The translations under genes and the position numbers were made by a program. 64,000 nt of DNA from VRUE01 sp963837735 (lineage in GTDB: Bacteria > Actinomycetota > Thermoleophilia > Solirubrobacterales > 70-9). Of this stretch, positions 57,153-64,000 are shown piece after piece; within the stretch, counting starts at the first letter, position 1; each line of letters begins with the position of its first letter. The stretch is from the NCBI GenBank assembly GCA_963837735.1, contig CAWIOM010000013.1, forward strand, positions 1 through 64,000, in the 5' to 3' direction. The notes under the pieces were generated by a model that was not told the origin of the DNA, did no database searches, and was given only the letters and a program-made list of their open reading frames with translations.

Positions 57153-58799
57153 CTACTCCCCCCGACGGGCGTTGCGGTAGCGCCGGATCAGCGAGTTGGT
57201 CGAGCTGTCGTGGCGCAGCTTGGGCTCCCTGCCGGCCTCCAGCTCGGGGATGATCGCGACGGCGAGCGCCTTGCCCAGCTCGACGCCCCACTGGTCGAAG
57301 GAGTCGATTCCCCAGACCGCCCCCTGGACGAAGACGCTGTGCTCGTAAAGGGCGACCAGCGTGCCCAGGGTCTGCGGGTCGAGGCGCTCGGCGAGGATCG
57401 TGTTCGAGGGCCGGTTGCCCTCCATCACCCGGTGCGGCACGACCGGCTCCGGCGTTCCCTCCTCACGGACCTGCTCCGGGGTTTTGCCGAAGGCGAGCGC
57501 CTCGCCCTGGGCGAAGACGTTCGACATCAGCAGGTCGTGGTGGCGCCCCAGCGGGTTGTTGGAATGCATGAAGCCGATGAAGTCGCAGGGGATCAGCCGC
57601 GTCCCCTGGTGGACCAGCTGGTAGAAGGAGTGCTGGCCGTTGGTCCCCGGCTCCCCCCAGAAGATCGCGCCCGTGTCGTAGTCGACCCGCGCCCCCTCCA
57701 GGGTCACGTGCTTGCCGTTCGACTCCATCGTCAGCTGCTGCAGGTAGGCGGGGAAGCGGTGCAGGTACTGGTCGTAGGGGAAGATGCCGCAGGTCTGGGC
57801 GCCGAAGAAGTCGCCGTACCAGACCGAGAGCAGCCCCATCAGCGCCGGCAGGTTCGAGGCAAGCGGCGCCTCGCGGAAGTGCTCGTCCATCGCGTGGAAG
57901 CCGCTCAGCATCTCGGCGAAGCGGGCCGGGCCGATCGCCAGCATCGTCGAGAGCCCGATCGCCGAGTCCATCGAGTAGCGGCCCCCCACCCACTCCCAGA
58001 ATCCGAACATGTTGTCGGTGTCGATGCCGAACTTCGCGACCTCCTCGGCGTTGGTCGAGACGGCGACGAAGTGCTTGGCGACCGCCGCCTCCTCGCCGCC
58101 GAGGCCGGCCAGCGCCCACTCCCGAGCGGTGCGCGCGTTGGTCATCGTCTCCAGCGTCGTGAAGGTCTTCGAGGAGATCACGAACAGCGTCTCCTCGGGG
58201 TCGAGGTCGCGGGTGGACTCGGCGAAGTCGGTGCCGTCGACGTTGGAGACGAAGCGGAAGGCCATCTCCCGCCGCGAGTAGTGGCGCAGCGCCTCATAGG
58301 CCATCACCGGGCCCAGGTCGGAGCCGCCGATGCCGACGTTGACGACGTTGCGGATCGGCTTGCCGGTGTGGCCCAGCCACTCGCCGGACCGGACCCGCTC
58401 GGCGAAGGCCGCCATCCGGTCGAGGGTCTCGTGGACCTCCTTGACGACGTCGACGCCGTCGACGATCAGCGAGCGGCCCCTCGGCATCCGCAGCGCCACG
58501 TGGAGGACGGCGCGGTCCTCGGAGACGTTGATGTGCTCGCCGGCGAACATCGCTTCCCGGCGCTGCTCGACGCCACGCTCGCGAGCCAGCTCGCCCAGCA
58601 GCATCACCGTCTCGTCGGTGATCCGATTCTTGGAGAAGTCGAGATGCAGGCCGGCGCCGTCGCCGACCAGGCGCTCGCCGCGCTCCGGGTCGGCGGCGAA
58701 GAGGTCGCGCATGTGGACCTCGCCGATCTCCGCGTGATGCGCCTCCAGCCTCTTCCAGGCGGCGCCCTCGCGGAGGTCGGCCCCCCCGGCGGGGGTCAT
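57153..58799 (-). CDS. pgi: glucose-6-phosphate isomerase
   Basis: 548 residues. Signature DNMFGFWEWVGGRYSMDSAIGL and the second signature GKALAVAIIPELE (Gx-Lx). VGIGGSDLGPVMAYEAL and SSKTFTTLETMTNA bind the phosphate; the general base lies in WYGDFFGAQTCGIFPYDQYL. Long, eukaryotic/E. coli-like form. It is third in the tkt-tal-pgi unit, 28 nt after tal. Confidence 0.95.
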   Translation of the reverse strand: MTPAGGADLREGAAWKRLEAHHAEIGEVHMRDLFAADPERGERLVGDGAGLHLDFSKNRITDETVMLLGELARERGVEQRREAMFAGEHINVSEDRAVLHVALRMPRGRSLIVDGVDVVKEVHETLDRMAAFAERVRSGEWLGHTGKPIRNVVNVGIGGSDLGPVMAYEALRHYSRREMAFRFVSNVDGTDFAESTRDLDPEETLFVISSKTFTTLETMTNARTAREWALAGLGGEEAAVAKHFVAVSTNAEEVAKFGIDTDNMFGFWEWVGGRYSMDSAIGLSTMLAIGPARFAEMLSGFHAMDEHFREAPLASNLPALMGLLSVWYGDFFGAQTCGIFPYDQYLHRFPAYLQQLTMESNGKHVTLEGARVDYDTGAIFWGEPGTNGQHSFYQLVHQGTRLIPCDFIGFMHSNNPLGRHHDLLMSNVFAQGEALAFGKTPEQVREEGTPEPVVPHRVMEGNRPSNTILAERLDPQTLGTLVALYEHSVFVQGAVWGIDSFDQWGVELGKALAVAIIPELEAGREPKLRHDSSTNSLIRRYRNARRGE

Positions 58800-58827
58800 C
58801 GGCGATCACCGGCAGCGGGCACGCGCG

Positions 58828-59904
58828 CTACCCGACCTTCTGGCGCTCGGCCTCGATCGAGGCGAGGAGGTCGTTCCAGGAGTCGACGAATGCCTTCTTC
58901 CCCTCCTCCTGGAGGCGCGCCGCCAGCGCTCTGACTCCGATCCCGGCGCTCTCGAACTGCGCCAGAAGCTCGTCGCAGTCGCCGCCGTCGGCCGGCACGG
59001 GGTCGCCGACCGCGCCGTGGTCGGCGAAGGCGTTGAGGGTCGGCTCGGGCATCGTGTTGACCGTGAACGGCGCCGCGAACCCCTCGATGTAGAGCGTGTC
59101 TGAGGCCTCCGGGTCCTTCGTCCCGGTGCTCGCCCAGAGCAGGCGCTGCGGGCGCCCGCCCGCGTTCATCAGCCTCTGCGCGCGCGCCGAGTCGAGCAGC
59201 TCGCGGTAGGCCCGGTAGGCGTGGAAGCCGACCGCCAGCCCGAGCCGGTTCTTCAGCTCCGCCGGGGCCTGCTCGGCGACGGCCACGTCCCAGCGGCTCA
59301 TGAAGATCGAGGCGACCGAGGCGACGTCGGGGTCGAGGCCGGCCGCGATCCGCCTCTCGATCCCCTTCATGTAGGCGCCCGCGGCGGCCAGGTACTGGTC
59401 GGTGTCGAAGAGCAGGGTGACGTTGACCGGGATGCCGGCGAAGATCGACTCCTCGATCGCCGGCAGGCCCGCCTCCGTGCCGGGGATCTTGATGAAGAGG
59501 TTCTCGCGCTCGGCCCTGCCGTGGAGCTGGGCGGCCTGGGCGATCGTCGCCTCGGTGTCGTCGGCGAGCAGCGGCGAGACCTCCAGCGAGCAGAAGCCGT
59601 CGACGCCCGCGGTCCGCTGGTGGACGGGGGCGAAGAGGTCGGTGGCGCCCTGGAGGTCGCGTATCGCCAGCGCGAAGAACGTGTCCTCGGTCGAGTCGGC
59701 GGCCGGCGCGACCTCGGCGATCTGCTCGTCGTAGGCGTCGCCGCCGGAGATCGCCTTGTCGAAGATCGTCGGGTTCGACGTCAGCCCGGTCACCGAGAGC
59801 TCGTCGATGTAGCGGGCGAGGGTGCCGTCGCCGAGCATCGTCCGAGTGATGTTGTCGAGCCAGAGGCTCTGGCCCAGGTCGTGCAGTTCCTGTGTCGCTT
59901 TCAT
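58828..59904 (-). CDS. tal: transaldolase
   Basis: 358 residues, the long actinobacterial form. SLWLDNITRTMLGDGTLARYIDELSVTGLTSNPTIFDKAI at the start, LFIKIPGTEAGLPAIE with the Schiff-base Lys, and PVNVTLLFDTDQYLAAAGAYMKG and ASIFMSRWDVAVAEQ. It transfers dihydroxyacetone units in the non-oxidative pentose phosphate pathway. Start overlaps the tkt stop (ATGA). Confidence 0.94.
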   Translation of the reverse strand: MKATQELHDLGQSLWLDNITRTMLGDGTLARYIDELSVTGLTSNPTIFDKAISGGDAYDEQIAEVAPAADSTEDTFFALAIRDLQGATDLFAPVHQRTAGVDGFCSLEVSPLLADDTEATIAQAAQLHGRAERENLFIKIPGTEAGLPAIEESIFAGIPVNVTLLFDTDQYLAAAGAYMKGIERRIAAGLDPDVASVASIFMSRWDVAVAEQAPAELKNRLGLAVGFHAYRAYRELLDSARAQRLMNAGGRPQRLLWASTGTKDPEASDTLYIEGFAAPFTVNTMPEPTLNAFADHGAVGDPVPADGGDCDELLAQFESAGIGVRALAARLQEEGKKAFVDSWNDLLASIEAERQKVG

Positions 59905-61944
59905 CCGAGAGCCTCCCTGGCCGCCTCCGCGACCTTGTCTGGTGTGAAGCCGAACTTGCCCATCACGTCCTTGAGCGGCGCCGAGCTGCCGAAGGTGTGC
60001 ATGCCGATCGCTCTGCCGCCGGAGCCGATGTAGCGGTCCCAGCCCAGGGTCGAGGCCTCCTCGACCGAGACCCTGGCGGTGACCGACGGCGGCAGGACCG
60101 CGTCGCGGTAGGCCTCCTCCTGGCGGTCGAAGAGCTCCCAGCAGGGCAGGCTGACGACCCGCGAGGAGATCCCCTCGCCGCTCAGCTCCTCGTGGGCGGC
60201 GAGGGCCAGCGCGACCTCGCTGCCGGTCGCGATCAGGATCACGTCGGGATCTCCCCCCTCGGCGTCGGCGAGCACGTAGCCGCCGCGCCGCAGGCCCTCC
60301 GCCGAGGCGTACTTGGTGCGGTCGAAGACGGGGACGTTCTGGCGGGTGAGGACGAGCGCCACCGGCTGGTGGGTGCGGTCGAGCGCCACCCGCCAGGCCT
60401 CGGCGACCTCGTTGGCGTCGGCGGGCCGAATCACGTCGAGGCCGGGAATCGCCCGCAGGCCGGCGAGCTGCTCGACCGGCTGGTGGGTCGGCCCGTCCTC
60501 GCCGAGCCCGATCGAGTCGTGCGTGAAGAGGTGGATGACCGGCAGCTCCATCAGCGAGGAGAGACGGATCGCCGGGCGGGCGTAATCGGAGAAGGTCAGG
60601 TAGGTGGACCAGAGCGGGCGCAGCTTCGAGATCGAGAGGCCGTTGGAGACCGCCGCCGACTCGTGCTCGCGGATCCCGTAGTGGAGCTGGCGGCCGTCGA
60701 AGCTACCGGGCTCGAAGTCGGCGGCGCCGTCGAAGTCGAAGCGGACCGAGGAGGAGTCGGTCAGGTCCGCCGAGCCGGCCAGCAGCCAGGGAAGGCGCTC
60801 GCCGATCGCGTTCTGGACCTTGTTCGAGGCCTTGCGGGTCGCGAGGCCCTTCTCGTCGGCGTCGAAGCTCGGGATCGCGGCGTCCCAGCCCTCGGGCAGC
60901 TCGCGCCTCTGCATCGCCTCGATCTCGGCGGCCCGGCCGGGGTCGCTCTCCGCGTACTCGGCCAGCCGCTCCTCCCAGGCGGCCCGCAGCTCGGCCCCCC
61001 GAGCCCCAATTCCCTCGGCGAAGTGCTCCCTGACACCGTCGGGGACGAGGAACTGGGCGTCCTCGGGCCAGCCGTAGGCACGCTTGGTCTCGCGCACCTC
61101 CTCCTCGCCGAGCGGTTCGCCGTGAGCGGCGGCGGTGTCCTGCTTGTGGGGCGAGCCGTAGCCGATGTGGCTGTCGAGGACGATCAGCGTCGGCCGGCCC
61201 TCCTCCGCCCGGAACTCCTCGAAGGCGGCGCCGATCCGATCGAGGTCGTTGGCGTCTTCGACGTGGACGATGTTCCAGCCGTAGCCCTCGAAGCGCAGCG
61301 GCACGTCGTCGCCGTAGGCGAGCTCGGTTCTGGCCGTCGATCGTGATCTGGTTGTTGTCGTAGACCCAGCAGAGGTTGTCGAGCTTCAGGTGGCCGGCGA
61401 GCGAGGCCGCTTCGCCGGAGACGCCCTCCATCAGGCAGCCGTCGCCGCCGATCGCGTAGACGTCGAAGTCGAAGAGCTCGGCGCCGAAGCGGGCGCCCTG
61501 CCACTTGGAGGCGATCGCCATCCCCACCGAGGTCGCGACGCCCTGGCCGAGCGGCCCGGTCGTCGTCTCCACCCCCGACGTCCAGCGATACTCCGGGTGC
61601 CCCGGGCACTTCGAGTCGAGCTGGCGGAAGCGCTCGATGTCGTCGAGGCTGACCGCGGGGTCGCCGACCACCTCGTAGTCGGGGTCGACGGCACGGACGC
61701 CGGCGAGGTGGAGCAGCGCGTAGAGCAGCATCGAGGCGTGACCGGCGCTGAGCACGAAGCGGTCGCGGCCCGGCCAGATCGGGTCGGCGGGGTCGAAGCG
61801 CAGGAAGCGCTGCCAGAGGGTGTAGGCGAGCGGGGCCAGCGCCATCGGGGTCCCGGGGTGGCCGGATTCGGCCTTCTGGATCGCGTCGATCGACAGCGTG
61901 CGGATCGTGTTGATGCAGAGCTGGTCGATGTCCTTTCCCATCAC
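59901..61944 (-). CDS. tkt: transketolase (frameshift near 61337)
   Basis: About 680 residues. N-terminal pyrophosphate domain: SGHPGTPMALAPLAYTLW, GPLGQGVATSVGMA and the TPP signature GGDGCLMEGVSGEAASLAGHLKLDNLCWVYDNN. The frame breaks after QITIDGQ; one surplus A at about 61335-61338 must go to give TELAYGDDVPLRFEGYGWN. The middle and C-terminal domains are intact (GIREHESAAVSNGLS, DSIGLGEDGPTHQPVEQLAGLRAIPG). First gene of tkt-tal-pgi. Confidence 0.93.
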
Positions 61945-61969
61945 CTGGATCGATCCTATTGATTCCAGA

Positions 61970-63778
61970 TCACGGCTCGATGCGCGTTACCGAGCCGTCA
62001 CCGTTGTCGGCCACCCAGACCGCGGTGCGGCCGACCGCGACCGCGCCGGGGTGGCGGCCGACCGCGATCGGGTCGCCCACCGCCTCGCCGCTCGAGATGT
62101 CGATACGGCTGACGCTGTCGTCGGCGCGGTTGGCGACCCAGACCAGGTCGGTTCCGGAGTCGATCCCGCCCGGCTGGCGACCGACCTGGACCGGGGCGCC
62201 GAGCAGCACGTCGGTCGCCGAGTCGACCCTCCTGACCGCGTCCGAACGGGTGTCGACGACCCAGACGACACCGCCTCCGACCGTGACCCCGGTGGGGGTG
62301 CGGCCCGCGAGGACGGGCGGGCCGGCCGCCATCGTGGCGAGGCCGATTCGGCTCACGGTGCCGCTCGTGGCGCTGCTCGCCCAGAGGCCGCCGGCGCCGA
62401 CCGCGAGACGCAGAGGCTCCTGGCGGGGAGCGATGCCGCGCTTGAGGATGTGGCCGCTGCGGGCGTCGATAGCCGACACCCCGCCGCCGTCGAGATCGGC
62501 CACCCAGACTCGCTCGCCGCCGAAGGCGATCGCCCCTGGCCGCATGTGGACTTCGGCCCGATCCTCGATCCGCCCCGTGTCGCCGTCGATCCGCAGAACC
62601 TCCCTGGCGCGGGGAGAGGAGACCCAAACCGAGCCGGCCCCCACGGCGACGCCGGAGAGCCCCTTTTCGAGCTTCAGCGGCGCGCCTTCGACCCGGCCAT
62701 CGGCGACGTCGATCCGCGACAGCGTCCCGTCGCCGGCGCTCGTCACCCAGACCGAGCGCTCGCCCACCGCCAGCCGCAGCGGGCCGCGCCCAATGGCGAT
62801 CGGGTCGGAGACCGTGACATCGTCGCTGCGCAACAGCAGCACGGCCCCGGCGGCGACGACGCACATCACGGCGAGAACCGAGATCGCAAGCCAGGGCCGA
62901 CGCCGCCAGGATGCGATCCGTTCACCCGGTGTCGGCGGCCGCGGGGCAATGACGGCGGTCGGCCGGCCGGGCGTATCGGAGAGGACCTGGGTCGCAGCCG
63001 GCGCCGCGCCCTCGCGTTCGCGCGCCGCGTCTATCAGGCCCGTGGCCGACTGGTAGCGCTCGTCGGCGTCCTTGGCGACCGCGCGTTCGATCACGGCGTC
63101 GAGCCCCTCCGGGATTTCCGGTTCGGTGTCGGCCGCCTGCCGCGCGTAGGGGACGATCCCGGTCAGCGCCTCGTAGAGGACGCAGCCGAGCGAGTAGACG
63201 TCGGCGGCCGGGCCGACGCTCCGGCCCTGCCACTGCTCGGGCGACATGTATTCGACGGTGCCGGCGATCGAGGCGCCGTCGAGCACGCCCGAGTCGCCCA
63301 GTGCTTTGGCGAGGCCGAAGTCGGTGAGGAAGGCGCGGTCGCCTTCGAGCAGGATGTTGTGCGGCTTGACGTCGCGGTGGACGATGCCGGCGGCGTGGGC
63401 GGCGTCGAGCGCATCTGCGACCTGGCCGAGGATCCCGATCGCCTCCGACGGCGGCAGCGGGCCGCCCGTTGCGATCCGGCGCTTCAGGTCGCCCCCCTCG
63501 ACCAGGCGCATCGCGACGATCAGCTCGCCGTCCTCCTCGCGGGAGTCGTAGACGGGAACGACGCTGGGGTGGTCGAGCCGGGCGGCGAGGCGCGACTCGC
63601 GCAGGAACCGCTCCCGGAAGGCCTCGTCATCGGCGAGATGGCGGGCGATCACCTTCAGCGCCACCGGCCGGTCGAGCGCCAGGTGGGTCGCCCTGTAGAC
63701 GACGCCCATGCCGCCGCGCGCGATCAGCGCGTCGACGCGGTACCCGCCCAGCGTGGAGCCGATTGCCGGTTCTGCCAC
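61970..63778 (-). CDS. membrane Ser/Thr protein kinase with extracellular beta-propeller
   Basis: 602 residues. The kinase domain occupies about residues 1-260: GGYRVDALIARGGMGVVYRATHLALDRPVALKVI (P-loop and Lys), GIVHRDVKPHNILLEGDRAFLTDFGLAKAL (catalytic loop and DFG), GTVEYMSPEQWQG. One membrane helix, WLAISVLAVMCVVAAGAVLLL, near residue 300. The outer part holds six or seven repeats of about 43 residues with a VGxxSVWV(S/A/T) strand and an SRID-like turn, a propeller resembling NHL or Vgb-lyase folds. It may sense a wall or extracellular ligand. GTG 63778 gives the usual N-terminus. Confidence 0.88.
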   Translation of the reverse strand: MAEPAIGSTLGGYRVDALIARGGMGVVYRATHLALDRPVALKVIARHLADDEAFRERFLRESRLAARLDHPSVVPVYDSREEDGELIVAMRLVEGGDLKRRIATGGPLPPSEAIGILGQVADALDAAHAAGIVHRDVKPHNILLEGDRAFLTDFGLAKALGDSGVLDGASIAGTVEYMSPEQWQGRSVGPAADVYSLGCVLYEALTGIVPYARQAADTEPEIPEGLDAVIERAVAKDADERYQSATGLIDAAREREGAAPAATQVLSDTPGRPTAVIAPRPPTPGERIASWRRRPWLAISVLAVMCVVAAGAVLLLRSDDVTVSDPIAIGRGPLRLAVGERSVWVTSAGDGTLSRIDVADGRVEGAPLKLEKGLSGVAVGAGSVWVSSPRAREVLRIDGDTGRIEDRAEVHMRPGAIAFGGERVWVADLDGGGVSAIDARSGHILKRGIAPRQEPLRLAVGAGGLWASSATSGTVSRIGLATMAAGPPVLAGRTPTGVTVGGGVVWVVDTRSDAVRRVDSATDVLLGAPVQVGRQPGGIDSGTDLVWVANRADDSVSRIDISSGEAVGDPIAVGRHPGAVAVGRTAVWVADNGDGSVTRIEP

Positions 63779-63803
63779 GCCGCGGTTATACCGCCGCACG
63801 AGG

Positions 63804-63836
63804 CGGGGGCCCTCCGCGGTCGGCGAAGGGCCCCCG
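63804..63836 (-). terminator. putative terminator or attenuator between the partial gene and the kinase gene
   Basis: CGGGGGCCCT and AGGGCCCCCG are perfect 10-bp arms with a 13-nt loop, 16 nt past the stop of the partial gene on the minus strand. No T-run follows; in GC-rich actinobacteria such hairpins may still terminate. Confidence 0.55.
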
Positions 63837-63852
63837 AGATCCGGTTACTCGG

Positions 63853-64000
63853 TCAGCGGCTGGGCTGCCAGGCGATGACCGGCCCGAGGGTCGTCACCGT
63901 GCCGCTGGTCGGCGTGGCTTCGGACGGCGCGACGCCCGAGGCGAGCTCGTCGGTGGAGCCGTCGGCGACGTCGATCGCCGAGAGCTGCGTCCGCCCGTCG
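63853..64000 (-). CDS. C-terminal end of an exported or propeller-like protein (runs off right edge)
   Basis: The last 48 codons read DGRTQLSAIDVADGSTDELASGVAPSEATPTSGTVTTLGPVIAWQPSR and stop. The ID-ADGS turn resembles beta-propeller or TolB-type repeats. Too little is visible to name a family. Same strand as the kinase, separated by a strong hairpin. Confidence 0.6.
   Translation of the reverse strand, partial: DGRTQLSAIDVADGSTDELASGVAPSEATPTSGTVTTLGPVIAWQPSR

Noticed and set aside
59892..61346. Long plus-strand open frame opposite the transketolase
   Set aside because: High GC makes antisense frames open by default; the minus strand carries full transketolase motifs and the plus frame has none.

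Overview
The window is about 70% GC, with GTG/TTG/CTG starts, 4-bp ATGA/GTGA gene overlaps and tRNA genes that lack an encoded CCA end. Gene content suggests an actinobacterium close to Solirubrobacterales/Thermoleophilia: a DUF6325-SHOCT pair, an Rv2578c-type radical SAM protein, a GTP cyclohydrolase of the FolE2 type, a deazaflavin-type reductase, and secreted proteins ending in a basic segment plus a terminal Cys. That placement is inference; there is no rRNA in the window. No phage, IS element or CRISPR array was seen.

Layout. 1-4.8 kb: end of a Crp/Fnr-like gene, an NlpC/P60 wall hydrolase behind a c-di-AMP (ydaO-type) riboswitch, a duplicated-domain secreted protein, DUF6325-SHOCT, and a cluster of ADH, pterin dehydratase and ArfB-like factor. 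4.8-8 kb: an HD-GYP membrane protein, then an unusually AT-rich divergent region with a perfect hairpin and a 47-codon Cys-rich ORF before an MFS exporter. 8-14.5 kb: a complete oligopeptide ABC operon and an ATP-dependent DNA ligase. 15-27 kb: secreted proteins, two cupins with a MarR regulator and its operators, a class III cyclase with a degenerate hydrolase domain, an Rv2578c-like radical SAM gene, YtoQ, dcd, MerR/SDR, and a PD-(D/E)XK protein. Two LexA-type boxes lie in this part. 27.5-36 kb: tRNA-Tyr, the primary sigma factor, folE2, pgsA, an MMPL transporter, uracil-DNA glycosylase, a TMEM175 channel and tRNA-Thr.

36-39.4 kb is bounded by tRNA-Thr and a 42-bp exact copy of its 3' end. 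It holds one tightly overlapped operon (AhpD-like, sulfide:quinone oxidoreductase-like, DsrC/TusE-like, DsrE-like) and a decapitated SRPBCC gene, which looks like a small tRNA-integrated island without an integrase. 39.5-48.5 kb: secreted proteins, a PilZ-containing cellulose-synthase-like glycosyltransferase, two tRNA-Ser, TadA, a subtilase and UspA. 48.5-64 kb: an MBL hydrolase, a large GT-C-like membrane protein, a divergent desaturase/CFA synthase pair, HAD-cydB-cydA, the tkt-tal-pgi operon and a Ser/Thr kinase with a beta-propeller.

Two cross-cutting observations stand out. First, three convergent gene pairs (28.5, 51.7 and 54.0 kb) share a structured intergenic element of about 100 nt. 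Its central core is conserved, while the outer arms pair within each copy but differ in sequence between copies, and the arms contain stop codons of the flanking genes. Second, at least eight otherwise well-conserved genes are broken by single-base indels, nearly all insertions. This looks more like residual sequencing or assembly error than decay, so those genes are annotated as whole.
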